Positions 16,560 through 25,023 of a DNA stretch of 40,725 bases are shown piece after piece. The stretch is from an uncultured Bacteroidales bacterium. GTDB lineage: Bacteria; Bacteroidota; Bacteroidia; Bacteroidales; Paludibacteraceae. The first letter of the stretch is position 1. Every line of letters starts with the position of its first letter. The DNA lies in contig CACZOA010000002.1 of NCBI GenBank assembly GCA_902782665.1, positions 1 through 40,725 on the forward strand. The letters run 5' to 3'. Under the pieces are notes generated by a model. It was not told the DNA's origin and ran no database searches. It saw nothing but the letters and a program-made list of their open reading frames with translations. The position numbers and the translations under genes were made by a program.

Positions 16560-16691
16560 AATATATCAATGACATCACGTTTTTCCGTCGGAATTTAATG
16601 TCGTAGAAACGTATGAAAAAAAACGTTGCAACATCGTTAAAATTAGTTAATTTTTATGCAGATTTTTTTTCGTTTAGTGAATAAAAAATAG

Positions 16692-16699
16692 TATTTTTG
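16692..16699 (+). promoter_or_regulatory. -7 box for the purH-mre gene set
   Basis: TATTTTTG ends 27 bp before the ATG at 16727. A T-rich stretch lies where a -33 box would be, without a clear TTTG. Confidence 0.5.
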
Positions 16700-16726
16700 T
16701 TGGCATACTAACGAAATTTCAAAATT

Positions 16727-17320
16727 ATGTCAGCAAATAAGAAAATAAAGAGAGCTCTTATTTCCGTTTTCCACAAAGATGGTTTGTCTGAGATATTGAA
16801 GACATTGAATGAAAACGGAGTCGAGATATTGTCAACTGGTGGTACACAGGCATTTATTGAGCAGCAGGGTATTCCTTGCAAGGCTGTTGAGAATTTGACA
16901 TCTTACCCTTCGATTTTGGGTGGTCGTGTCAAGACTCTTCACCCTAAGATTTTCGGTGGTATTCTTGGTCGCCGTGGATTGAAGGAAGACGAGGAGCAGA
17001 TGGCTAAGTACGAGATTCCAGAAATCGACCTTGTGATTGTTGACCTATACCCATTCGAGCAGACAGTTGCTGAGGGCAAGAGTGAGGCAGAGATTATTGA
17101 GAAGATAGATATAGGTGGTATCAGCCTTATCAGAGCAGCAGCAAAAAACTTCAAGGATGTTGTTATCGTGGCTTCAAAAGCACAGTATGCTCCGCTTCTT
17201 GATATCATGAAGAAGAACGGTGCTGAGACATCATTGGAGGAGAGACGTTGGTTCGCTACTGAGGCATTCAAGGTTTCTTCTAACTACGATACTCATATTC
17301 ACGCTTATTTCGCAAAATAA
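16727..17320 (+). CDS. purH: IMP cyclohydrolase, single-domain PurH
   Basis: The 197 residues cover only the N-terminal MGS-like domain of PurH, which closes FAICAR to IMP. Family markers are ALISVFHKDGL, ILSTGGT, the SILGGRVKTLHPKIFGGIL block and IDIGGISLIRAAAKNF. Typical bacterial PurH is about 500 residues with a C-terminal AICAR transformylase domain; here the chain stops cleanly after the first domain and mreB begins 2 bp later. No transformylase fragment is seen in any frame nearby, so this looks like a true split (or lineage loss) rather than a recent frameshift. The transformylase step must be done by a protein encoded elsewhere. It heads the mreBCD-mrdA-rodA operon. Confidence 0.9.
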   Translation: MSANKKIKRALISVFHKDGLSEILKTLNENGVEILSTGGTQAFIEQQGIPCKAVENLTSYPSILGGRVKTLHPKIFGGILGRRGLKEDEEQMAKYEIPEIDLVIVDLYPFEQTVAEGKSEAEIIEKIDIGGISLIRAAAKNFKDVVIVASKAQYAPLLDIMKKNGAETSLEERRWFATEAFKVSSNYDTHIHAYFAK

Positions 17321-17322
17321 AG

Positions 17323-18342
17323 ATGGCGTTTTTCTCTTTGACACAGGAGTTGGCGATGGACCTTGGTACAGCCAACACTATTATTATAAACAACGATAAG
17401 ATCGTCGTGGACGAGCCAAGTATCGTTGCTTTGGACCGCAAGACTGAGAAATTGGTCGCTGTAGGTCACGAGGCAAAGGCGATGCAGGGTCGTAACCCGG
17501 AGAACATACGTATTGTGCGTCCGTTGAGAGACGGTGTGATTGCAGACTTCTACGCTGCAGAGCAGATGATGCGTGCCATGATCAAGATGGCAAGTTCGGA
17601 GCGCTCATGGTTTACTCCTCAATTGCGTATGGTGGTATGTATTCCGTCGGGTAGTACTGAAGTTGAAATCCGTGCCGTGCGCGACTCTTCTGAGCACGCA
17701 GGAGGACGTGAGGTATATATGATCTATGAGCCAATGGCTGCCGCTATCGGTATCGGTATCGACGTTGAGGCTCCAGAGGGAAACATGATTGTCGACATAG
17801 GTGGTGGTACTACTGAGATCGCGGTCATCTCTTTGGGAGGTATCGTCTCTAACAAGTCTATCCGTATCGCCGGTGATGATTTGACAGCTGATGTGCAGGA
17901 GTACATGAGTAGCCAACACAATATCAAGGTTGGTGAGCGTACAGCAGAGGAAATCAAGGTAAAGGTTGGTTCCGCACTAACTAATTTGGAGGATGCACCT
18001 GCAGACTTTATCGTCAACGGACCAAACCGTCTATCTGCACTTCCATTGGCAGTGCCAGTGTCTTACCAGGAGATCGCACACTGTATTGAGAAATCTATCT
18101 CAAAGATCGAGGCTGCTGTGCTTAATGCGTTGGAGCAGACTCCGCCAGAGCTATATGCTGATATCGTGCAGCGTGGAATCTGGTTGGCAGGTGGTGGCGC
18201 GTTGCTTCGTGGTTTGGACAAGCGTCTTACTAACAAGATTGGTATTCCTTTCCACATTGCGGATGACCCATTGCATGCGGTGGCTCGTGGTACAGGAATC
18301 GCACTTAAGAATTGTGACAAATTCTCTTTCTTAATGCGATAA
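17323..18342 (+). CDS. mreB: Rod shape-determining protein MreB
   Basis: This actin-like cytoskeletal ATPase forms filaments under the inner membrane and positions the lateral-wall synthesis complex. The 339 residues show the actin-fold signatures: phosphate 1 DLGTANTII, phosphate 2 IVDIGGGTTEIAVI, and the adenosine motif LAGGGALLRGLD. A hydrophobic N-terminal stretch (MAFFSLTQ) can contact the membrane. It starts 2 bp after purH and is followed 12 bp later by mreC, in the conserved order with PBP2 and RodA. Confidence 0.97.
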   Translation: MAFFSLTQELAMDLGTANTIIINNDKIVVDEPSIVALDRKTEKLVAVGHEAKAMQGRNPENIRIVRPLRDGVIADFYAAEQMMRAMIKMASSERSWFTPQLRMVVCIPSGSTEVEIRAVRDSSEHAGGREVYMIYEPMAAAIGIGIDVEAPEGNMIVDIGGGTTEIAVISLGGIVSNKSIRIAGDDLTADVQEYMSSQHNIKVGERTAEEIKVKVGSALTNLEDAPADFIVNGPNRLSALPLAVPVSYQEIAHCIEKSISKIEAAVLNALEQTPPELYADIVQRGIWLAGGGALLRGLDKRLTNKIGIPFHIADDPLHAVARGTGIALKNCDKFSFLMR

Positions 18343-18354
18343 TTATCGAAAGTT

Positions 18355-19203
18355 GTGAATACACTTTTACAATTCATACGAAAGTTTAGTAATCTAATAT
18401 TGTTCTTGTTGCTGGAATTAGTCTGTCTAATTCTAGTGGCAAGATTCAATGTTTATCAAGGTTTCCAGGTAAACACTACATGTGGTAGTCTCATTGGAGG
18501 CATGAATTCTGTTCGTACAGATGTGAACCAGTATTTCTCACTGACAGAGCAGAACCAGATGTTGGCTGAACATAACAGCCAGTTGCAGGGAGAGATTCGT
18601 CGACTTGAATCACGTCTGCTGCAGATTGAAAATGACACCAACTATTTGAAGCGTAAAGCATTTGCGGATGAGAAGAAATATACTTTCCATACTGCTCGTG
18701 TTGTGAATGTTAGACGTGACAATTTCAAGAATATAATCACTATCGACAAGGGAGAGGCTGATGGTATCCGTCAGGATATGGGAGTCATCTCTTCAAACGG
18801 TGTGGTTGGAATCGTGAGTGGAGTGACTGAGCATTTCAGCCTTGTGCTTCCAATCATCAATATCGATTCCAAAACGTCATCTATCATCAAGGATAAGAAA
18901 GGAACGGGTATCATCACGTGGAATGGAGGAGACATCCGTAAGGCTTCGATGGAGCAGGTTCCTAACTATATCAATGTGGAAGAGGGAGACTCTGTCGTGA
19001 CGAGCGGATATTCCACAATCTTCCCTGCTGGAATCAATATCGGAAAGGTTGAGTCTTTCGAAAAAGGTAATGACGATTTTTATGAAATAACAGTAAGGTT
19101 GAGTCAGGATTATTCGTCATTGATGTTTGTCGACGTGATTGATTTCGGTTATTCCGCCGAGATTCAGGAGTTGAACAGTAAAATTAAGGAGGATAACAAA
19201 TAA
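18355..19203 (+). CDS. mreC: Rod shape-determining protein MreC
   Basis: MreC is a bitopic membrane protein that links MreB to PBP2 in the periplasm. The 282 residues start at a GTG codon, with a short cytosolic part, one membrane helix (about 10-32), a coiled-coil segment (about 60-100, EQNQMLAEHNSQLQGEIRRL) and the periplasmic double beta-barrel domain (VISSNGVVGIVSGVTEHFS, SGYSTIFPAGINIGKV). Its stop overlaps the mreD start by one base, so translation is coupled. Confidence 0.95.
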   Translation: MNTLLQFIRKFSNLILFLLLELVCLILVARFNVYQGFQVNTTCGSLIGGMNSVRTDVNQYFSLTEQNQMLAEHNSQLQGEIRRLESRLLQIENDTNYLKRKAFADEKKYTFHTARVVNVRRDNFKNIITIDKGEADGIRQDMGVISSNGVVGIVSGVTEHFSLVLPIINIDSKTSSIIKDKKGTGIITWNGGDIRKASMEQVPNYINVEEGDSVVTSGYSTIFPAGINIGKVESFEKGNDDFYEITVRLSQDYSSLMFVDVIDFGYSAEIQELNSKIKEDNK

Positions 19204-19718
19204 TGGGTGTTGACATACTTTCATACGTGTTCAGTTTTGTGGTGTATGTTTTGCTTCAGGGATTGGTGTTGAACCACATCAATTTTCTTGGAGAGGTCAA
19301 TCCTTACCTCTATGTCCTTTTTATCCTTCATCTTCCGACTGGATGGAATCGTACGGTTGTACAAGTCCTTGCATTCTTGCTTGGATTGTCAATAGACTTC
19401 TTCAGTGGCACTATCGGTGTGAATGCCGGAGCCACTTTGCTTCTTGGATTCCTTAAGCCTCACATGGATAAGATTTTTTCTCCGCGTGAAGACAATAAGA
19501 TGATTGTGCCTGGATTCAGATCGTATGGCACGAACACTTTCATCCAATATGCATCCATACTTGTGTTGGCGCATCATATAGCTCTTTTCGCATTGAGCGC
19601 GTTCACATTCAGCAAATTGCATTTGGTGCTTTTCAAGGGTGTTTGTTCGACACTCTTCACTTTACTACTTATATTTATTATTGAACACTATCGCAGTAAT
19701 CGAAGGATAGATGATTAA
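19203..19718 (+). CDS. mreD: Rod shape-determining protein MreD
   Basis: The 171-residue polytopic membrane protein of the elongasome has about five hydrophobic helices, the LNHINFLGEVNPYLYVLFIL opening and the LLGLSIDFFSGTIGVNAGA block typical of Bacteroidota MreD. It overlaps mreC by one base and mrdA by eight bases. Confidence 0.92.
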   Translation: MGVDILSYVFSFVVYVLLQGLVLNHINFLGEVNPYLYVLFILHLPTGWNRTVVQVLAFLLGLSIDFFSGTIGVNAGATLLLGFLKPHMDKIFSPREDNKMIVPGFRSYGTNTFIQYASILVLAHHIALFALSAFTFSKLHLVLFKGVCSTLFTLLLIFIIEHYRSNRRIDD

Positions 19719-21540
19719 TGACAGTAATGACAATAGAAGATATACCATTTCTTTGATAATGGTGGCAGTCTGTTTGATTTATATCATCAGACTTTTTTCT
19801 ATTCAGATCGTAGACAAGAGTTATTTGGAGCAGTCACAAAATAATGCCTACCTTAGAAAAGTGATATATCCGTCTCGCGGTCTTATCACAGATCGAAATG
19901 GAAGACTTATCGTTTTCAACAAATCAGCATACGATATTATGATTGTGCCACGTGAGGCAAGAGGGTTTGATACGCTTGCTTTTGCAAACACACTTGGTAT
20001 CACAAAGGCCGATTTTATTAAGCGAATGGGCATTATCAAGCGAAAAAGTGGCTATTCGCCATATGTGCCACAGCTGTTTATGTCTCAGTTGAGCGACGAG
20101 GAATATGGCCCGGTCAGTGAAAAACTTTATAAGTTTAATGGTATTTATGTGCAGAAGCGTACACTTCGTGAGTATAATTATCACAATGCCGCTTTGGCAC
20201 TCGGCTCAATCGGTGAGGTTTCAAAAAAACAGATAGAGGCTGATGATTTTTATCAGCAGGGTGACTATGCTGGACAAAATGGTATCGAGCTTACATACGA
20301 GAAGGTGCTTCGTGGTGAAAAGGGAGAGGAGATTCTACTTCGTGACTCGCGTGGCCGTGTGAAGGGAAAATATGAGGATGGTAAGTATGATAAAAAACCA
20401 GTGCCTGGAAAAGATATCGAGTTGTCGCTCGACATTGAGTTGCAGAAGTATGGTGAGGAACTGATGCATGGAAAAATCGGCTCAATTGCTGCGATCGAAC
20501 CGTCGACGGGAGAAATCTTGGCATTGGTCTCGAGTCCGACTTATGATCCATCCATGCTTGTGGGTAGAAAGAGAAGTGCCAATTTTGCTGCGTTATCGAA
20601 AGATCCGTTGAAACCATTGTTCGATCGTCCGATGATGGCACAGTATCCTCCCGGCTCTACATTCAAGACAGCTCAGGCACTAGTGCTTCAGCAGGAGGGT
20701 ATCATCACTCCGAACACTGCATACGGATGTCAGCATGGTTTTCATGCAGGAGCATTGTCGGTAGGCTGTCACGGTCATGAGTCTCCACTTAATTTGAAAC
20801 ATAGTATCCAGCACTCTTGTAACGCTTATTATTGTAGTGGATTCCGTACTTTGATCGACAATAAGAAATACAAGAATGTGTCTGAGGCGATAGATGTCTG
20901 GAAAAATCATATTGTCTCGCTTGGTTTTGGATATAAACTTGGAGCAGATGTGCCGAATGAAAAACGTGGATATATCCCGAATTCAAGTGTATACAACAAG
21001 GTGTATGGAGAGAATCGTTGGAAGGGATTGACAATCATTTCTCTTTCAATCGGTCAGGGAGAGGTGTTGGCGACGCCGTTGCAGATCGCAAATTTAGGTG
21101 CCACAATCGCCAATCGTGGACATTACTACACTCCTCATCTTGTGAAGAAGATCTTTGGAGGAGAGATTGACTCGTCGTTTATCACACGTCACAACAGTAC
21201 CATCGACCCTAAGTATTATGACATTGTGGTTGAAGGAATGGAGCTTGTGATGGTTTCCGGAACAGGATACTATTCACGTATTGACAGTATAGCTGTGTGT
21301 GGAAAGACGGGAACAGCAGAGAACCCACATGGAAAGGATCACTCGATCTTTATGGCATTCGCACCAAAGGATGATCCGAAAATAGCAATTAGTGTAGTGG
21401 TGGAGAATAGTGGATTTGGTGCGACATGGGCAGCCCCTATTGCTACACTTATGATTGAAAAGTATCTGAAGGGTGGAATACCTAAGCGACGCAAGCCTAT
21501 TGAGCAACGTCTGCTTGATGCTAACCTGATTAAAGAGTAG
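19711..21540 (+). CDS. mrdA: Penicillin-binding protein 2 (transpeptidase)
   Basis: PBP2 is the cross-linking enzyme of lateral-wall synthesis, anchored in the inner membrane by an N-terminal helix (about 11-29). An N-terminal dimerisation domain precedes the transpeptidase domain, whose three motifs are intact: SxxK as Ser316-T-F-Lys319, SxN as Ser369-C-Asn371, and KTG at 532-534. Length 609 is normal. It overlaps mreD by 8 bp and is followed 4 bp later by rodA, its glycosyltransferase partner. Confidence 0.96.
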   Translation: MINDSNDNRRYTISLIMVAVCLIYIIRLFSIQIVDKSYLEQSQNNAYLRKVIYPSRGLITDRNGRLIVFNKSAYDIMIVPREARGFDTLAFANTLGITKADFIKRMGIIKRKSGYSPYVPQLFMSQLSDEEYGPVSEKLYKFNGIYVQKRTLREYNYHNAALALGSIGEVSKKQIEADDFYQQGDYAGQNGIELTYEKVLRGEKGEEILLRDSRGRVKGKYEDGKYDKKPVPGKDIELSLDIELQKYGEELMHGKIGSIAAIEPSTGEILALVSSPTYDPSMLVGRKRSANFAALSKDPLKPLFDRPMMAQYPPGSTFKTAQALVLQQEGIITPNTAYGCQHGFHAGALSVGCHGHESPLNLKHSIQHSCNAYYCSGFRTLIDNKKYKNVSEAIDVWKNHIVSLGFGYKLGADVPNEKRGYIPNSSVYNKVYGENRWKGLTIISLSIGQGEVLATPLQIANLGATIANRGHYYTPHLVKKIFGGEIDSSFITRHNSTIDPKYYDIVVEGMELVMVSGTGYYSRIDSIAVCGKTGTAENPHGKDHSIFMAFAPKDDPKIAISVVVENSGFGATWAAPIATLMIEKYLKGGIPKRRKPIEQRLLDANLIKE

Positions 21541-21544
21541 GGAA

Positions 21545-23017
21545 ATGGATAGAAGAAACGAAAATATTCTCAACAATATAGATCTTTGGACTATAGGGCT
21601 GTATATTGCTCTTGTCATATTCGGATGGATAAGCATCTACGGTGCGTCCTACAATTTTGACGACAGTGAGTTCTGGGATTTCTCGCAGAGATTCGGAAAG
21701 CAGCTTGTATGGATTGGATGTTCTGTGGTGATTGCGGCGGTGCTTCTGATGCTCGACGTGAAAATCTATACCACGCTCGCCTATGTGATATATGGATTTT
21801 TCATAATATTGCTGATAGTCACGCTGTTAGTCGCCCCGGATACGCGAGGATCACATTCGTGGCTGGTGATGGGACCCATCAGTTTGCAGCCGGCGGAGTT
21901 TGCCAAGACGGCGACGTGTCTCTGTTTGGCAAAGTTTATGAGCAGTTATGGCTTCACGATGAAGGACTTCCGACAATTAGTGACGATGTATCTTATCATC
22001 TTTGTGCCGATGTTGATTATTGTGGCACAGAATGAGACGGGTTCAGCATTGGCATATCTGTCATTGTTTCTTGTGTTGTATCGTCAGGGTATGACGGGAA
22101 TTATATTGTTGTTGGGAGTGTGTGCGGCGGTTTTCTTTGTTGTGTCGATCCGTTTTGGAGCCACTCCGATTGTGGATTCGATTCCAGGGGAGAGTTTGGG
22201 AATGTTTGCGATTATGATAATGGCGATTGTGATTGCCTTATCTATGGTCTATTTCTATTATAAAGACAAATCTCTTGTAAAGACCATTTCTATTTTGGGA
22301 GTGTCTTTGTTTTTTGTCGGCATTGTTGTCTATACATATCTTGATATAAAGATTAAGTTCTCGTATCTGGCATATATTGTAGTCGGGGTGTTGATCCTTT
22401 ATTTGTTGAGTCAGGCAATACGTCAGCGAAAGTGTGGATATTTTTTGATTTCTCTTTTTGTGGCGGGCTCGATCGGATTTGGACATATTTCAGACTATGC
22501 TTTCAACAAGATTCTTCAGCCACATCAGCAGACACGTATCAAGGTGACGTTGGGAATGGAGAACGACTTGAAGAAGTCGGGATATAATGTCAACCAGTCT
22601 ATGATTGCCATCGGTAGTGGACGTCTGACTGGAAAAGGTTTTTTGCAGGGAACACAGACAAAGTTGAAGTACGTGCCAGAGCAGGATACTGACTTTATTT
22701 TCTGCACCGTCGGAGAGGAGCATGGATTTATCGGCACAACGGCAGTGGTCGTTTGCTTCCTTGCTTTGATGCTGAGATTGATTTCGTTGGCGGAGAGACA
22801 ACGATCGGTGTTCAGTAAGATTTATGGATATTGTGTAGCGTCGATCATATTCTTCCACGTCGCCATCAATATTGGAATGGTGATTGGTTTGACTCCTGTG
22901 ATCGGTATTCCGTTGCCATTCTTCAGTTACGGAGGTTCATCTTTGTGGAGTTTCACGATATTGTTGTTCATCTTCCTTCGTCTCGACGCAAGTCGTAAGG
23001 AGTATATGATGGAATAA
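21545..23017 (+). CDS. rodA: Rod shape-determining protein RodA (SEDS glycosyltransferase)
   Basis: RodA polymerises lipid II into glycan strands with PBP2. The 490-residue SEDS membrane protein has RGSHSWLVMGPISLQPAEFAK early, a large extracytoplasmic section after about residue 310 that contains YNVNQSMIAIGSGRLTGKGF and PEQDTDFIFCTVGEEHGFIG, and GLTPVIGIPLPFFSYGGSS near the end. It is longer than E. coli RodA (370) because of extra hydrophobic helices around residues 205-300, a feature shared by Bacteroidota RodA. Its stop overlaps the next start by one base. Confidence 0.95.
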   Translation: MDRRNENILNNIDLWTIGLYIALVIFGWISIYGASYNFDDSEFWDFSQRFGKQLVWIGCSVVIAAVLLMLDVKIYTTLAYVIYGFFIILLIVTLLVAPDTRGSHSWLVMGPISLQPAEFAKTATCLCLAKFMSSYGFTMKDFRQLVTMYLIIFVPMLIIVAQNETGSALAYLSLFLVLYRQGMTGIILLLGVCAAVFFVVSIRFGATPIVDSIPGESLGMFAIMIMAIVIALSMVYFYYKDKSLVKTISILGVSLFFVGIVVYTYLDIKIKFSYLAYIVVGVLILYLLSQAIRQRKCGYFLISLFVAGSIGFGHISDYAFNKILQPHQQTRIKVTLGMENDLKKSGYNVNQSMIAIGSGRLTGKGFLQGTQTKLKYVPEQDTDFIFCTVGEEHGFIGTTAVVVCFLALMLRLISLAERQRSVFSKIYGYCVASIIFFHVAINIGMVIGLTPVIGIPLPFFSYGGSSLWSFTILLFIFLRLDASRKEYMME

Positions 23018-23898
23018 TGAGCAAGATTTCGGTCGACGCGTTGAATATCCTTGCTCATCTTTCGTCGAAAGGCAAGGGTAGGGCGTGGGTGTATGCCAAT
23101 TGTAAGAAAGGCAATGTTCTGCCGGATGAACTACTGGACCGACGTGATGAGATCGAGCAGATTTTGGAATCCAATCAATCAGGGTTCGACGGAATAATTT
23201 CCTTCCACGATTCATCTTTCCCCAAGATCCGTGCTCGGGTTTCTGCTGGGGATTATCCGCTTTGTTTTTTCTACCGCGGAGACATTTCATTGTTAAACAC
23301 CAAGAGAATTGCTGTGATCGGCACCCGTAATACCACGCATGAAATTAAGATGCGTGAGGAGAGGGTTGTGGATGCGCTCGTAGAGAGACAGATGACGATA
23401 GTGTCAGGTCTGGCAAACGGTTGCGACTCGATAGCACATGGCAGATGTGTGGAGAAGGGAGGGAAGACTATTGCCATTCTCCCGTCGCCAGTGTGGAGAG
23501 TGATTCCCGATTCAAAAATTGCTTTGGCTGAGGAGATTGTGCGGAGTGGGGGATTGCTGTTGAGCGAATACTATACTGTGGCAGGAAAGACGGAGCTTAC
23601 TCCACGTTATGTTCGCCGCGACCATCTGCAGGCTATGTTGTCGGATGGTGTGGTATTGGTGGCGAGCAGGGAAGATGGAGGATCACGTTTTGCAGTGAAT
23701 TATGCGATGGAAAACAATATCGACTGCGTTGCCATTTATGATGTTGCGACAGATGCTGATGATCCGATGTTTGCGCTCAACCGTATGGTGGAGAAAAAGC
23801 GTGGAGAGGCAGGAGTGATTGATGCAGGAGACGCGAAGAATTCCGTCGACAGATTTCTTGAAAGATGTTTTATGCCGAAGAATCTTTTTGATTTTTGA
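23017..23898 (+). CDS. DprA-like (SLOG/Rossmann) protein, atypical
   Basis: The 293 residues contain a DprA/Smf-type Rossmann domain: a YPLCFFYRGD-like entry, RIAVIGTRNTT (about 100-110), TIVSGLANGCDSIAHGRCVE and GKTIAILPSP, then SGGLLLSEYY. DprA loads RecA on incoming single-stranded DNA in transformation. This version departs from standard DprA: the usual SGSLxTA segment is replaced by REDGGSRFAV, the RRNRIIAGLS segment reads RRDHLQAMLS, and no C-terminal winged helix follows. It is translationally coupled to rodA (TAATG overlap), an unusual place for a competence gene. It may be a second DprA-like protein with another nucleic-acid or nucleotide-binding role. Confidence 0.75.
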   Translation: MSKISVDALNILAHLSSKGKGRAWVYANCKKGNVLPDELLDRRDEIEQILESNQSGFDGIISFHDSSFPKIRARVSAGDYPLCFFYRGDISLLNTKRIAVIGTRNTTHEIKMREERVVDALVERQMTIVSGLANGCDSIAHGRCVEKGGKTIAILPSPVWRVIPDSKIALAEEIVRSGGLLLSEYYTVAGKTELTPRYVRRDHLQAMLSDGVVLVASREDGGSRFAVNYAMENNIDCVAIYDVATDADDPMFALNRMVEKKRGEAGVIDAGDAKNSVDRFLERCFMPKNLFDF

Positions 23899-23900
23899 TA

Positions 23901-24569
23901 ATGACTATGTTGAAATATACGACTATAATTTTTGATCTCGACGGTACGTTGATGAACACGTTAGACGATCTGACAATCAGTACTAATCATGCCCTTTCGC
24001 AAATGGGTTTGCCTACGCGTACTATCGATGAAGTTCGTCAGTTTCTGGGTAATGGAGTGCGAAAACTAATCGAGATGGCTGTGCCGGAAAATACGTCGGA
24101 GGATATGATAGAAAGAGTGATCACTTGTTTTCTTCAGCATTACACAACTCATTGCAAAGATCATTCCAAACCATATGATGGCATTCTTTCTTTATTGTCT
24201 TCACTCAAAAGCATGGGATGCAGGATGGCTATTGTTTCCAATAAACCAGATATAGAGGTAAAGAAACTTAATTCAGAACATTTCGCGGAGTATATTGATG
24301 TTGCTCTTGGGGAAAATGAAAAGAGTGGCATTCCACGTAAACCATCACCTGCAATGGTATTTGAAGCGATTGCCCAGTTGGGGTCGGAGCCTGAACAATG
24401 TCTGTATGTCGGGGATTCCGACGTCGACATTCTGACTGCGCGTAATGCCGGAATAGATTGTTTGTCTGTGACGTGGGGATTCAAGACCGCAGAATTTTTA
24501 AGCCAGTTTGGAGCGACGCGGATGATTGATTCTCCGTCTGAGATGTTGGATGTTATAAAGGAGGGTTAG
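23901..24569 (+). CDS. gph: HAD-family phosphatase, phosphoglycolate phosphatase-like
   Basis: The 222-residue HAD hydrolase has motif I FDLDGTLMN (nucleophile Asp12, Asp14), motif II IVSNKP, a lysine in the RKPSP stretch as motif III, and motif IV GDSDVDILTARNAG. A helical cap lies between motifs I and II. The set matches phosphoglycolate phosphatase, which removes phosphate from 2-phosphoglycolate formed during DNA repair, but substrate range in this family is broad. ATG 23901 is 2 bp after the DprA-like stop; ATG 23907 is possible. It ends overlapping a convergent lipoprotein gene by 4 bp. Confidence 0.85.
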   Translation: MTMLKYTTIIFDLDGTLMNTLDDLTISTNHALSQMGLPTRTIDEVRQFLGNGVRKLIEMAVPENTSEDMIERVITCFLQHYTTHCKDHSKPYDGILSLLSSLKSMGCRMAIVSNKPDIEVKKLNSEHFAEYIDVALGENEKSGIPRKPSPAMVFEAIAQLGSEPEQCLYVGDSDVDILTARNAGIDCLSVTWGFKTAEFLSQFGATRMIDSPSEMLDVIKEG

Positions 24570-25015
24570 TTTCTCACCTGAATATGGTCTCCTGCCTCAA
24601 AAACACTTGGATAAATTTTCAATGCGAAATTTCCCGGACCGCTTACAGGGGTGCAGAATCCGAAAGACAGATCATATTTGGTGTTGCATTGTGGGCAGAT
24701 TGCGTATGGCATATTCACTTCCACGGTCACATTTTCATTAGCTTCCACAGGACAGGCCAAGTCGGCAGCATGTAATTTGTTGTCGTAGTCTCGGAAAATA
24801 AGTATGCCGCCGTATCCAAGCAGAGTGCCGGCAGCATAGAAGTTTCCATATTTATATTCGACGTAGGAGCCAGCGTTTCGCAACTGCATATAATCTGAGT
24901 ATGATGTGTTGATGTTTACATTGCGGTTTGGAATAGGATTCTCCTCTTCTTCACGGCATGAAGAGATGCTCATAAAGAAAATGGTTGAAAATACTATGTA
25001 AGCGAAACGATTCAT
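24566..25015 (-). CDS. Rieske-fold-like lipoprotein without ligand histidines
   Basis: The 149-residue protein has a signal peptide with lipobox SISSC (Cys20) and an acidic EEEEN stretch after it. The mature domain has the length and spacing of a small Rieske [2Fe-2S] domain. Where CxH and CxxH are expected, it has Cys88-Pro-Val90 and Cys107-Pro-Gln-Cys110. A fourth cysteine, Cys121, follows. The two ligand histidines are therefore missing, so it may bind no cluster, an all-cysteine cluster, zinc, or form disulphides. Such degenerate Rieske-like lipoproteins appear in Bacteroidales genomes; their role is unknown to me. It follows the methyltransferase gene by 8 bp on the same strand. Confidence 0.7.
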   Translation of the reverse strand: MNRFAYIVFSTIFFMSISSCREEEENPIPNRNVNINTSYSDYMQLRNAGSYVEYKYGNFYAAGTLLGYGGILIFRDYDNKLHAADLACPVEANENVTVEVNMPYAICPQCNTKYDLSFGFCTPVSGPGNFALKIYPSVFEAGDHIQVRN

Positions 25016-25023
25016 AATCAGTA

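Noticed and set aside
16560-16690. Possible purine riboswitch upstream of purH
   Set aside because: I could not find the conserved purine-riboswitch core or a three-way junction.
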